NCBI GenBank assembly: GCA_963578475.1
Contig: CAUZCL010000005.1
Location: 1 to 64,000, forward strand
DNA from: SMYC01 sp963578475
GTDB taxonomy: Bacteria > Acidobacteriota > Vicinamibacteria > Marinacidobacterales > SMYC01
DNA: 64,000 nucleotides
Direction: 5' to 3'
Shown here: positions 27,342-36,174 of the stretch, in pieces
Position numbering within the stretch: the first letter of the stretch is position 1
How the letters are laid out: each line of letters opens with the position of its first letter
Translations under genes and position numbers: made by a program
The notes under the pieces: generated by a model
The model's database searches: none
Seen by the model: only the letters and a program-made list of their open reading frames with translations
What the model was told of the DNA's origin: nothing

Positions 27342-28538
27342 TCATCCTACGCGCACCGCGATGCGATGCATGGCGTTATTGAGATAGCCACGAGGATTCC
27401 ATCCCGGCACGACCATCGGCTGTTGGCGACCCGCATGATCGGTGGCCCGCGCCCACACCTCGTAATGGCCCGGCGTCGGAAAACGAATTCTGGCCGACCA
27501 CTGCTGCCATGCAAAGGGATTCTTGGCCGGGCGGAGCTCCGCTTCGATCCAAGTCGCGCCGAAATCGCGACTCACGTGCATCGCGGAGACGGGTCCGGCG
27601 CCGCACCACGCATGGCCGCAGAGCGCTATAGCCACGCCAGAGGCAACTTCGATGCCCGTCGAGGGACGCGTGATCATCGACTTTACCGGCATCGCTTCGA
27701 TGATCTCCATTGCCGCTTCCGGCACGTCGGCGCCTGGCTCTACCGGGTGGCGCGGGACCCGGTAGGAGTAGCCGCCCATCTTCGGCCCGTCGTGAACGCG
27801 GTCCCGCACCCAGAGCCTTTTGAGCCACTTTCCCGACGCGGAGGCGGGATAGCCCGGCACAACGAGACGGAGTGGGAACCCGTGCTGCGTGGGCAGCGGC
27901 TCGCCATTCATTTCCCAAGCGAGGAGCGTCCACGGGTTGAGCGCCTTCGCGATGGGGATGCCGCGCGAGATGGGCACCGCGTCCGGATCACCGCTCAAAT
28001 GGAGGTCTTCGCCATAATAGGCGACGTAGACCGCGCTCCCGTCGATGCCGGCATCCTCCAAGACGTCTTTCAACCTCACGCCCATATAGCTCGCACAACC
28101 CACAGCGCCGAGCTTCCACTGGTTCCCCGCTGCCGGAGGCCGGAATCCGGCGCGGCCATTTCCGCCGCACTCTATATGCAGGAGCGCCGTCTTGTTTGTA
28201 TAGCGCTCTTTCAAATCGCTGAGAGTGAGGTTCAACGGCTGACGCACGAAACCATCGACCGTTAGAGACCAACCGCCGAGATCGCGCGTGATCGCGCGTT
28301 CGGGAACGAGGCCGTTATTGCGAATGAAATGCACCGCGTTTCCGGTCACGTCCTCATCAAGAAGGGCAATCGGAGTTTCCGCGTTAATGGGGCGGTCATT
28401 CAGAACGGTGAGGCCTTCTTTGCCTTCGATGACCGCCCGTTCTTGGTTCTGCGCGAACGGCATTTTCTCCGAGAAGAGCCACGCGGCCGAGGCCGAGCCC
28501 ACGGTACGAAGGAACTGCCGGCGGTGTTTTCCAGTCAT
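27342..28538 (-). CDS. sorA: Tat-exported molybdenum sulfite dehydrogenase subunit
   Basis: A 398-residue protein with a twin-arginine signal (KHRRQFLRTVGSASAAWLF) and the sulfite oxidase fold. LLHIECGGNGRAGF holds the Cys ligand of the molybdopterin Mo; TQHGFPLRLVVPGYPASASG and KWLKRLWVRDR follow in the Mo domain, and the C-terminal 120 residues are the dimerisation domain. It would oxidise sulfite to sulfate in the periplasm with the cytochrome encoded next. The ATG lies six bases after a TATAAT box with no Shine-Dalgarno, suggesting a leaderless mRNA. Confidence 0.83.
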   Translation of the reverse strand: MTGKHRRQFLRTVGSASAAWLFSEKMPFAQNQERAVIEGKEGLTVLNDRPINAETPIALLDEDVTGNAVHFIRNNGLVPERAITRDLGGWSLTVDGFVRQPLNLTLSDLKERYTNKTALLHIECGGNGRAGFRPPAAGNQWKLGAVGCASYMGVRLKDVLEDAGIDGSAVYVAYYGEDLHLSGDPDAVPISRGIPIAKALNPWTLLAWEMNGEPLPTQHGFPLRLVVPGYPASASGKWLKRLWVRDRVHDGPKMGGYSYRVPRHPVEPGADVPEAAMEIIEAMPVKSMITRPSTGIEVASGVAIALCGHAWCGAGPVSAMHVSRDFGATWIEAELRPAKNPFAWQQWSARIRFPTPGHYEVWARATDHAGRQQPMVVPGWNPRGYLNNAMHRIAVRVG

Positions 28539-28544
28539 GCCCCG

Positions 28545-28572
28545 ATTATATCAAGCGACCTCAGCATGCTAA
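28545..28572 (-). promoter_or_regulatory. Candidate promoter of sorA
   Basis: On the minus strand, TATAAT (28545-28550) is preceded 16 bases upstream by TTAGCA (28567-28572). The ATG of sorA begins six bases after the -10 box, where transcription would be expected to start, so the mRNA would have no leader. Not tested by alignment. Confidence 0.5.
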
Positions 28573-28592
28573 GATCGTCTCATCCCATCCGA

Positions 28593-29861
28593 ATGAACGA
28601 CTCCGAACCACGCGTCACTATTGTGTCCGCCGGACAGCTATCGACCTGTCCGCGTATGGTGAAAGTCGCGGACGTACTCTACGCCGAGGGCTACCGCGTG
28701 CGCATGGTGATGAACCGGCGCACGGACTGGGCGTCCCAATCTGACAGGCTTCTCGAAGAGGAACTGTCTTGGCTCGACGTCGCGACTATCGACACCCGCC
28801 GTTCAGCCGGCGCCGGAACATTCTGGCCGGGAGCCGCGCGCTACCATATCGCGAGGCGCATCACGCGCATGCTAGGTGTCGCCTGCGCAAGTACCGCTCT
28901 CGGGCGACGTGCGCTCCTTCGCTCGTCCGAAACGCTTCTCGAAACGACGATGTCGAAGCCCACCGACTTTATTTACTTGGGAGGCGGCAGCTATCCTATC
29001 GCTCGAGAGGCGGCGCGACGGATGAGCGTGCCCTATGGCGTCGACTTCGAAGACTTCCACCGCGGCGAGCACGGAACCACCGCCGAGGGACGGTTCCAAA
29101 GCAAGCTCACCGCGTCGGTCGAGGTTGAAGCAGCTCGCGACGCCCGCTTCGTCTCGATGGGAAGCCCACTCATCTCAGCCTGCTACGAAGAGTGTTTAGG
29201 GATCAAAGGTGTGGCGGTGCACAACGTGTTCCCGCTACCGAGTGAAGCGCCGGCATTCGAGCTTCCGCAAGGACCACTGAAGCTCTATTGGTTCTCCCAA
29301 ACGATCGGACCCGGCCGCGGGCTCGAGCAGGCGATGCACGGCTGCAGCGCCGCGGATATCGAGACGGAGCTTCACCTGCGTGGCCGCATCGACGGGAGCT
29401 ATCGCGAGGGCCTCGAGTCGCTCGCACGCCAGGTAGCGCCCAAGATGAAGCTCACGATCCACGAACCGGGCCCATCCGCCGGCATGATCGACGCCTGCCG
29501 CCCCTTCGACATCGGACTGTCTCTCGAGACGGGCGTAAACTCGAACAACCGCTTGGTCATGTCCAACAAAGCCTTTACCTACATGCTCGCGGGGATTACA
29601 ACAATATACTCCGACACAATCGCCCAGCGCGCCTTTCGCGATGCGCTCGGCGGGCGCCAGCCGATCGTAGCACTCGACGATACGGCCGCGTTTGCGACAA
29701 TCTTGAAGACGTGGGATGCGGATCGCGCCTCGTTATTGGTCTCGCAGCAAGATGCATGGCAATGGGCCAAGCGCCGCTGGCATTGGGAACATGACGACGA
29801 GCGCGGCAGACTCCTGGAACTCTTCGACGAGCATCTTCCCAAGGTGGCTAGATGCGCATAG
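28593..29861 (+). CDS. Glycosyltransferase-like protein (GT-B fold)
   Basis: A 422-residue protein with RVTIVSAGQLSTCPRMVKVA at the N-terminus and a second Rossmann half from GPLKLYWFSQTIGPGRGLEQ. The later part (CRPFDIGLSLETGVNSNNRL, SNKAFTYMLAGITTIYSD) matches the donor-binding half of GT4-type retaining glycosyltransferases. Acceptor and donor are unknown. I prefer ATG at 28593; another in-frame ATG lies nine codons upstream, and the open frame before that runs antisense through sorA and is not part of the gene. It overlaps the next glycosyltransferase gene by 10 bases. Confidence 0.72.
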   Translation: MNDSEPRVTIVSAGQLSTCPRMVKVADVLYAEGYRVRMVMNRRTDWASQSDRLLEEELSWLDVATIDTRRSAGAGTFWPGAARYHIARRITRMLGVACASTALGRRALLRSSETLLETTMSKPTDFIYLGGGSYPIAREAARRMSVPYGVDFEDFHRGEHGTTAEGRFQSKLTASVEVEAARDARFVSMGSPLISACYEECLGIKGVAVHNVFPLPSEAPAFELPQGPLKLYWFSQTIGPGRGLEQAMHGCSAADIETELHLRGRIDGSYREGLESLARQVAPKMKLTIHEPGPSAGMIDACRPFDIGLSLETGVNSNNRLVMSNKAFTYMLAGITTIYSDTIAQRAFRDALGGRQPIVALDDTAAFATILKTWDADRASLLVSQQDAWQWAKRRWHWEHDDERGRLLELFDEHLPKVARCA

Positions 29862-31153
29862 CCATCACCGTCGACCCGTACATTCCGGTCCCGCCCGAGC
29901 TCTATGGCAGCATCGAGCGCGTCCTTGCCCTGTTGGTCGACGGGTTAGTCGCACGCGGTGATGACGTCGTCCTACTCGCTCATCCGGAAAGCCGTACGAA
30001 GGCTCGACTGGTTCCTTATGGGGCGCCGCCTCACACCGGGGGATTGGACCGGGCTCGAGAGCTCTTTCAAGTCGGAATCTGGTTGTGGCGACATAGCCAC
30101 GAGCTCGATGTCGTCCACAGCTTTGGGCGATTGGCCGCACTCCTCCCGATTCTGCCGCAGACTCGACTCGTCAAGATTCAAAGCTACCAGCGCGCGATAC
30201 CGTGGGCCGGCGTTGGTCACACAGCCAGGCTCGCACGGCAATCTCTGAGTTTCACCGGATGCTCGTCGGCCATGTACAAAAACCCAATAGCCGGAGAGTG
30301 GCACACCGTTTACAACTGTGTCGATGTAGGCCGCTACGATTTCGTAGCTCGCGTCCCGGACGAGGCGCCGTTGATGTTTCTGGGTCGTATCGAATCCACC
30401 AAAGGGACGCACGAGGCCATCCAGATCGCCCTGCCAAGCGGGCGCGATCTCGTAGTGGCCGGCAATCGCGTCGACGACGACGGAGGTTATTTCGAAGACA
30501 AAGTTGAGCCGTTCGTCGACGGTCAACAGATCCGATATGTCGGTCCGGTCGATGATGAAGCAAAAAACGCACTTCTCGGACAAGCGTCGGCCTTCCTCAT
30601 GCCTATAGGATGGGAAGAACCCTTCGGTATCGTCATGGCCGAAGCGGTCGAGGCCGTTCAGCGCATTCCGTCTTTGTCGCGGCAGGCGGCGCGACGCGAC
30701 GCCGAAGAGCGGTTCAGCTCGACAGCCATACTGCGCAATTATCTCGAGCTGTACGACGCTCAACTCGCGATGGCACGCGGCGCCCAGTTCGACACAGCCG
30801 CCTCCACGGCTTCGATCCTGCCAGCAAAAAAGTGGTCGCTCCCGGGAATCACGACGAGCTCTTTGGGCTCGGGAACGCGCTCTAGCAAGCTTTCAATGGC
30901 CGCCGCGTCGCCGAATGGATCGAGCTCCCCTTGGATGAATAATTTGAGCTTCTCGATCGACTCGACGAAATGTGTGCGCGGGAGCACGTCAACGGGAAGT
31001 CCCCATTGCCAGCAAAGCTGCAACGCGCGGATCTCGATCGCCAACGCAGCCTCTTTCGGCGTCATCCATATGGCCTCCAAGCGTCCAACCGGGCCCTCGA
31101 TATCGACAGATCTTGTATACATACTTTACGTCAGGCCCACGACTTCGAATTAG
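29852..31153 (+). pseudogene. GT4 glycosyltransferase with an internal deletion and lost stop
   Basis: MRIAITVDPYIPVPPELYGS starts a typical GT4 enzyme; LMFLGRIESTKGTHEAIQIA and WEEPFGIVMAEA are the donor-site beta strand and EX7E region. Directly after MAEA the sequence jumps in frame to VEAVQRIPSLSRQAARRDAE, so about 35-40 residues that should include the conserved GTPV loop are gone. After NYLELYDAQLA there is no stop: the frame runs on through sequence antisense to the next gene until 31153. The enzyme is unlikely to work. It overlaps the preceding glycosyltransferase, so the two were an operon. Confidence 0.65.
30760..31122 (-). pseudogene. Alpha/beta hydrolase with the nucleophile region deleted
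   Basis: The 120-residue frame begins with the N-terminus of a small alpha/beta hydrolase (SVDIEGPVGRLEAIW) and ends with its C-terminus (LKLFIQGELDPFGD with the acid, ELVVIPGSDHFFAGR with the catalytic His). The middle, which should hold HPHPLYGG-type and GxSxG nucleophile motifs (about 100 residues), is missing; ALQLCWQWGLPVDV bridges the gap. The 3' end overlaps the run-on end of the glycosyltransferase, so the two genes were also fused tail to tail by loss of their spacer. Confidence 0.65.
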
Positions 31154-31162
31154 ACTAGCGCA

Positions 31163-32098
31163 ATGAATCACCTCATCGCTCTTTTCGGAGTCGGCCTGAT
31201 CGGCATGTCTCCGATTTGGGTCGTGCTCGCGGGTGTCTCTCCCGCCACAGCGACATTTTATCGTTGCGCCTATGCGCTCCCTGCTCTTCTGGCCATCTGG
31301 TTTGTCGGGCGCAAGCGCGACAATCGCTCGCCGCGTATGCACCTCATGGCCTTCGCGAGTGGTGTCATCGTCGCCGCGGATTTGACGATCTGGCACTACA
31401 GCATCGAGCTCATCGGCGCAGGCTTGTCCACGGTGCTCGCGAATATCCAAGTGGTCTTCGTTGGGCTTCTCGCTTGGCTCTTCCACCGCGAGCGTCCGAC
31501 GCGCTTGGCGTTTCAAGTGATCCCTGTCATCCTCATCGGCGCCACCCTGATCTCGGGATTGGCACAAGACGACGCTTACGGCAAAGACCCGGTGTCAGGC
31601 GCGATACTCGCTGCGTTCAGCGGTCTTCTTTATGGGAGCTTCCTTCTCCTCTTTCGCGCGTCGAACCGGGTCCTCGCGCCGCCCGCGGGCCCTCTGCTCG
31701 ACGCGAGCGCCGGCGGCGCCATCACGGCTCTCGCAGTCGGGCCGCTCTTGCCTGACTTCGAACTGAGCGTCACATGGCCGACCCATGGCTATCTGGTCGC
31801 GCTCGCACTCGGCTCCCAAGTGGTAGGCTGGCTCTTCATCACCTACGTGCTCCCACGGCTCGCTGCGCTCGAGACGTCGCTCTTGTTATTGTTGCAACCG
31901 ATCTTCGCCGTCGCGGTCGCGGCTCTGTGGCTCGGCGAGAGGATTTCAGCGCTACAGGGATTCGGCATTTTCCTCGTCATCAGCGGTTTGGGTTACCTCT
32001 CGACGAAGGGCGCGATCAAAGGGCCTCAGGAGAAGGACGACAAATGGAGTTTGGAAAACACTATCTCGAGAACGCGGGCTTCGAGCTCGCGCGCCTGA
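31163..32098 (+). CDS. EamA/DMT-family transporter
   Basis: A 311-residue protein with ten hydrophobic segments and two EamA-type halves; RCAYALPALLAI in the first and LLQPIFAVAVAALWLGERIS in the second are typical. It would export a small metabolite across the inner membrane; the substrate is unknown. There is no Shine-Dalgarno; TAGACT, a possible -10, ends six bases before the ATG. The last 18 codons overlap the DUF1572 gene. Confidence 0.82.
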   Translation: MNHLIALFGVGLIGMSPIWVVLAGVSPATATFYRCAYALPALLAIWFVGRKRDNRSPRMHLMAFASGVIVAADLTIWHYSIELIGAGLSTVLANIQVVFVGLLAWLFHRERPTRLAFQVIPVILIGATLISGLAQDDAYGKDPVSGAILAAFSGLLYGSFLLLFRASNRVLAPPAGPLLDASAGGAITALAVGPLLPDFELSVTWPTHGYLVALALGSQVVGWLFITYVLPRLAALETSLLLLLQPIFAVAVAALWLGERISALQGFGIFLVISGLGYLSTKGAIKGPQEKDDKWSLENTISRTRASSSRA

Positions 32099-32580
32099 AG
32101 CGCCTCGCGGAAGCCGCGATGGAGCAAATCCCGGAGGATGCGGGATTCCACATAGAGCTCGACGAGGCGTCGAACTCGATCGCGGTGATCCTCCAACACT
32201 TGAGCGGCAATATGGTCTCGCGCTGGACCGACTTTCTCGCGAGTGACGGCGAGAAACCGGATCGACACCGGGATCGCGAGTTCGAGGCGCAACGCGACCG
32301 CACTCGGGACGAGCTCATGGCCCTATGGGAGCGCGGCTGGGCAACGCTGTTTGCCTCCTTTGACGCACTCACGCCCAAAGCACTCGAGCGCAACGTTACC
32401 ATCCGTGGGGAAGCGCTCACCGTACCCGAGGCCATTCAGCACCAAGTCGTACACGTCGCCTACCACGTCGGGCAGATCGTCTATCTCGCCCGCCACGCGA
32501 GCGCGAAAAGCGGCTGGAAGAGCGTGAGCATACCTAAGGAAAGCTCGGAGAACGCGAAGGGCGGGTATAAAACGATATAA
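32044..32580 (+). CDS. DUF1572 (DinB-like) protein
   Basis: A 178-residue four-helix bundle protein of the DinB/DUF1572 type: NSIAVILQHLSGNMVSRWTD, ALTVPEAIQHQVVHVAYHVG and QIVYLARHA supply the three His expected to bind a metal. Members are thiol- or stress-related but mostly uncharacterised. AGGAG lies 11 bases before the ATG. It overlaps the transporter gene by 55 bases and may be co-translated. Confidence 0.78.
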   Translation: MEFGKHYLENAGFELARLKRLAEAAMEQIPEDAGFHIELDEASNSIAVILQHLSGNMVSRWTDFLASDGEKPDRHRDREFEAQRDRTRDELMALWERGWATLFASFDALTPKALERNVTIRGEALTVPEAIQHQVVHVAYHVGQIVYLARHASAKSGWKSVSIPKESSENAKGGYKTI

Positions 32581-32590
32581 TCCCGGCCAT

Positions 32591-33241
32591 ATGAAAATGC
32601 GTCTTCTCGCGGGCGTGCTCGCGCTCGTGGCCGTTTCCGCGTGCTCAGGCCGACGTGCGCCCACGTCACCGGACCGACCACCGTCGCGGGTCCAAGAAGG
32701 CCTCGCCTCGTGGTACGGGCTCGAGGAAGCCGGCCGCACCACCGCGAGCGGCGAGCCCATGGCGCCCGAGAAGCTCACAGCAGCACATAAAAGCCTAGCT
32801 TTCGGATCGCTCGTTCGTGTCACCGATCTCGACACCGGGAAACGCGTGGATGTGATCATCAACGATCGCGGCCCTTTCGTCCCGGGCCGAATCATCGACT
32901 TGTCCTTCGCGGCCGCAAGGGATCTCGGGATCGTCGAAAAAGGCGTCGCCCGCGTCCGGATGGAAGTGATCGGTCTCGCGGGGCCCCTCGCCAAGCGGCG
33001 GTGGCGGGTGCAGACGGGCTCTTTCGAAGCCGAGACGCGCGCGCAGGAGCTACTCACGTCGCTCCAGGCCCAAGGTCAAGGCCCCGTTTTGATCACCGAG
33101 TTCGAAAATGAGGGCGTGCTGTTCCATCGCGTGTGGGTCGGCTCGTTTCGAGAGCGTGACGACGCCGAGCGTCTCTTGCAGGAGCTCCAGCTCCAAGGCT
33201 TCGGCGGCCTCATCATCCTCGCCGCCGCCACTAACCCCTAG
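32591..33241 (+). CDS. rlpA: Septal-ring lipoprotein RlpA
   Basis: A 216-residue lipoprotein: lipobox VSACSG gives Cys19; then the double-psi beta barrel with QEGLASWYGLEEAGRTTASG, AAHKSLAFGSLVRVTDLDTG and INDRGPFVPGRIIDLSFAAA; a C-terminal SPOR domain (KRRWRVQTGSFEAETRAQEL to FGGLIILAAA) binds denuded peptidoglycan at the septum. In Pseudomonas RlpA is a lytic transglycosylase; the catalytic Asp of NDRGP is present. TATAAT at 32576-32581 ends nine bases before the ATG. Confidence 0.88.
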   Translation: MKMRLLAGVLALVAVSACSGRRAPTSPDRPPSRVQEGLASWYGLEEAGRTTASGEPMAPEKLTAAHKSLAFGSLVRVTDLDTGKRVDVIINDRGPFVPGRIIDLSFAAARDLGIVEKGVARVRMEVIGLAGPLAKRRWRVQTGSFEAETRAQELLTSLQAQGQGPVLITEFENEGVLFHRVWVGSFRERDDAERLLQELQLQGFGGLIILAAATNP

Positions 33242-33290
33242 CCAGATAAACCTGAAAGCGTTCTAAATCCAAACCACATAGCTGACTCTC

Positions 33291-33372
33291 ATCCCCACAT
33301 CCCCTTGTCTTTAGAAACGCCGCTAAAAGCAAGGAGAGGTGGGGATAGGTGGGGATGCGGGGATGCGGGGAT
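33291..33372. repeat. G-quadruplex motif and long hairpin between rlpA and nth
   Basis: Four GGGG runs at 33341, 33351, 33359 and 33367 on the plus strand are separated by 6, 4 and 4 bases, fitting a four-tetrad quadruplex. The run GGGGATGCGGGGAT (33359-33372) is also nearly complementary to ATCCCCACATCCCC (33291-33304), so the strand could instead form a 12-bp hairpin. The 188-base gap lies between two convergent genes and holds no gene; it may affect termination. Confidence 0.6.
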
Positions 33373-33429
33373 AAGAAAGAATTTGCTTCAGAACGTGGTA
33401 CAAAATCCTCGGTTCTGACGGGTTAGAGG

Positions 33430-34104
33430 CTAGCCCTTCACGCCCCGACGGGGACAAAGGGATTGAACCGAGCACTGATCGCATTTTGGTCCGATCGGCC
33501 TGCAGACGAGCTGACCGTGTGCGACCAATAACAAATTGACGCGCCCTCGCCACCGCACGGGCACGTGAGGCGTGAGCCGCAATTCCGTTTTTTCGGGCGT
33601 TTTGGTACGGACCCAGTCGAGCCGATTCGAGATGCGATGGACGTGGGTATCGACGGCGATGGTCGGTTTCCCGAAGCAATGGGCGAGCACGAGGTTCGCG
33701 CATTTGGGGCCAATCCCTGGAAGCTCGGTGAGGCCTTCGCGCGTCTTTGGAACGATACCGCCCCGCTCCATGATTGCGTCGGACAAGGCGTGGAGCGTCC
33801 GCGCCTTTTGGCGGTAGAAACCGGCGCCGTAGAGCAGCCGCTCGAGCCGACGAAGAGGCAGCCGGCGGAGCTCTTCCGGCGTGGTCGCCTCGGCGAAGAT
33901 TTTCGCGCAGACCTGGGTTGTTTGCTCGTCCCGAACGCGCTGGCTCACGAGGCAGCTCACGAGCTCGAGAAAAGGCGTCCGGTTCGTGGAGAACGGGCCA
34001 CCGTAAACAGGTGCGCCGCTATAGCGGCCCTTCCGGGTCTCGCTCGCAAGCTTCCGCAAAACGGCGACGATGCGCTTTTCGCGAGCGGGCCGGCTCCGGA
34101 TCAT
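33430..34104 (-). CDS. nth: Endonuclease III
   Basis: A 224-residue base-excision DNA glycosylase/AP lyase. LTELPGIGPKCANLVLAHCF is the helix-hairpin-helix with catalytic Lys134; IAVDTHVHRISNRL gives the catalytic Asp152; the C-terminal Cys at 201, 208, 211 and 217 (C-x6-C-x2-C-x5-C) bind a [4Fe-4S] cluster. It removes oxidised pyrimidines. I chose ATG at 34104 as the conserved start. It reads fully intact. Confidence 0.92.
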   Translation of the reverse strand: MIRSRPAREKRIVAVLRKLASETRKGRYSGAPVYGGPFSTNRTPFLELVSCLVSQRVRDEQTTQVCAKIFAEATTPEELRRLPLRRLERLLYGAGFYRQKARTLHALSDAIMERGGIVPKTREGLTELPGIGPKCANLVLAHCFGKPTIAVDTHVHRISNRLDWVRTKTPEKTELRLTPHVPVRWRGRVNLLLVAHGQLVCRPIGPKCDQCSVQSLCPRRGVKG

Positions 34105-34169
34105 AGAATCCCAGATAGTACCCGATAAGCATTGGAACCTGGCCCCAATCGAGCCAAAATAGGAGTGCC

Positions 34170-34582
34170 ATGAGAAAGATCGCGCTCGCATTTCTCCTCA
34201 TGTCCGCCACCGCGTCGGGCAAGCAAACGCAGAAAGAGCTCCTCCAGCGCCTCTTCGACGAGCAGCGACACCGACGATGGTCCACGTCGTCGAGGGAGAC
34301 CCGCGCGTGCCGAGCCCTCAATCGGTGGAACTGCACATGGCGCTCAAGAAGCTCGGCGTGCCGACGGAGCTCTTCATGTATCCGGGGCACAGTCACGGCA
34401 TCCCGGATCCGCGCAACCGCCTCGTCAAAGCTGTCAGTGAGATGGCGTGGATGGATCACTACGTCCGCGGCATCGGGGACAAATTCCAGTGGCGCGATGT
34501 GTTGAAGACGATCGAGGACGGCAAAGAGGCAGGCGAGGCCGAACCGCCCACCCCCGAAGGCGTGGATGCCCAGCCGCGGTAG
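34170..34582 (+). pseudogene. S9 prolyl-oligopeptidase family peptidase, ends only
   Basis: The signal peptide and first residues (MRKIALAFLLMSATASGKQT) are present, then near 34262 the sequence jumps, in another frame, to the last 105 residues of an S9 peptidase: TPTMVHVVEGDPRVPSPQSV with the catalytic Asp, and MYPGHSHGIPDP with the catalytic His. The propeller and the Ser nucleophile (about 500-600 residues) are missing. This is a large deletion with both ends of the gene left. The following amidohydrolase starts five bases after its stop. Confidence 0.7.
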
Positions 34583-34586
34583 TCGG

Positions 34587-36074
34587 ATGATGAAGACGAA
34601 CGTTCGCACTCTCGGCCTTTGCTGGCTCGTTCAGACGCTAGCGCTCTCCGCGTGGGCGGAGGCTGTCTCGGGTCAAGCCGGCGGCGACCCGGTCGAGATC
34701 GTTCTTCGGGGCGGCCGCATCATGGATCCCGAAACGGGCCTCGACGCCACACGAAATGTAGGCATTGCCGGCGGCAAGATCGTCGCGGTGAGCGAAGCTC
34801 CGATCTCCGCCGAGCGAACGATCGATGCGACCGGGCTCGTGGTGGCACCGGGTTTCATCGACCTTCACGCGCACGGACAAGACCCGGTCTCCCGCAAGCT
34901 GCAGCTGGCCGACGGCGTCACGACGGCGCTCGAAATGGAGCTGGGTATTTTCCCCATGGACACATGGCTGCAAAAGCAGGAAGGGAAATCGGTCATCCAC
35001 TACGGCGCGACCGTTGGCCATCTCGGCGCCCGGATGAAACTCTTTCACGACGCCGACCTCGAGAGCTGGGCGACGCTCGCCCCCGAGCGCACCGAGCTCT
35101 TGGAGTACGAGGACTACGCGTTTCGCGACACGACAGAGTCCGAGCGCCGAAGGCTCATGGAGCAAGGCCTCGAGCAAGGAGGCCTAGGCTTCGGTCTGGG
35201 AATCACCTATACGCCCGGCGCGTCGTGGTCGGAGATCTATGACCTCTTCAAGCTCGCGCACGAGCGCGACGTTCCTATCTACGTCCACGTGCGTGGAAGA
35301 AACTCGGGTGGGCGCGTCGGAGCATTCCAGGAATGCCTCGCGAACGCGGCGTCGACCGGAGCGTCACTCCACTTCGTGCATATGAATTCGAGCTCCGGAG
35401 AGCTCGCCCCGGTGATCTTGGACCTCATTCGGGGCACCGCCTCGCGCGGCATCGACGTCACTACCGAGGCCTATCCCTACACCGCGGGCTCCACGCGCAT
35501 CGAGTCAGCGTCCTATGAAAATTGGGAGTCCTGGCCAGACGAAAGGTTCAAGCGACTCCAATGGCCGGCGACCGGCGAGTATCTCACCCGCGAGAGCTTC
35601 GCACGCTACCGGAAAGAAGGCGGATGGTTGACAAGCCACGGGCGCTCCGAGAAAACCAAAGCCTGGATCGTCGCCCAGAAAGACGTTATGGTCGCAAGCG
35701 ACGGCATTCCGTTTCTCTACGGACCTGCTCACCCCCGGGGCGCCGGCACGTTCTCACGCGTTCTCGGACACTACGTTCGCAAGGAGGAAACGATCGGATT
35801 GATGGACGCATTGCGAAAAATGACGCTCCTTCCGGCGAAGCGTCTCGAAAAGACCTCGGCGGGTATGAAGTCGAAAGGACGTGTGCAAGTCGGAGCCGAC
35901 GCGGATCTGACGCTCTTCGACGCCGCGACCATTCTAGATCGGTCCACGTTCGAGCAAGGCGATGTGCCTTCGGCGGGCATCGTGCACGTGTTCGTCTCCG
36001 GCGTTCACGTTCTGGCCGACGGTTCGATACAGGATGGCCTGTTTCCTGGCCAGGCCATTCGCCGCTCTCGATAG
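34587..36074 (+). CDS. Exported amidohydrolase, paralogue of 15786-17255
   Basis: A 495-residue enzyme with a signal peptide (about 1-31) and the same sequence frame as the other paralogue: IMDPETGLDATRNVGIAGGK, GFIDLHAHGQDPVS with the HxH metal pair, VHMNSSSGE, TTEAYPYTAGST and SDGIPFLYGPAHPRG. No GNCG bridging Cys. A periplasmic amide- or lactam-hydrolysing role is expected. Two adjacent ATG (34587, 34590) are possible starts. It lies between an S9 peptidase stump and a serine hydrolase stump, so it survived where its neighbours decayed. Confidence 0.82.
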   Translation: MMKTNVRTLGLCWLVQTLALSAWAEAVSGQAGGDPVEIVLRGGRIMDPETGLDATRNVGIAGGKIVAVSEAPISAERTIDATGLVVAPGFIDLHAHGQDPVSRKLQLADGVTTALEMELGIFPMDTWLQKQEGKSVIHYGATVGHLGARMKLFHDADLESWATLAPERTELLEYEDYAFRDTTESERRRLMEQGLEQGGLGFGLGITYTPGASWSEIYDLFKLAHERDVPIYVHVRGRNSGGRVGAFQECLANAASTGASLHFVHMNSSSGELAPVILDLIRGTASRGIDVTTEAYPYTAGSTRIESASYENWESWPDERFKRLQWPATGEYLTRESFARYRKEGGWLTSHGRSEKTKAWIVAQKDVMVASDGIPFLYGPAHPRGAGTFSRVLGHYVRKEETIGLMDALRKMTLLPAKRLEKTSAGMKSKGRVQVGADADLTLFDAATILDRSTFEQGDVPSAGIVHVFVSGVHVLADGSIQDGLFPGQAIRRSR

Positions 36075-36174
36075 TGAGAGCTCGAAACGCTCGGCGCGTG
36101 TGTTCGAACAATGCTAGCGGGTGAGCTGGTGTTAGCGGAAGTGGCGAAGGACCTCGCACATTAAGGAGCTCAAT

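Noticed and set aside
28329..28592. N-terminal extension of the glycosyltransferase
   Set aside because: It runs antisense through sorA and is not homologous to GT-B enzymes.
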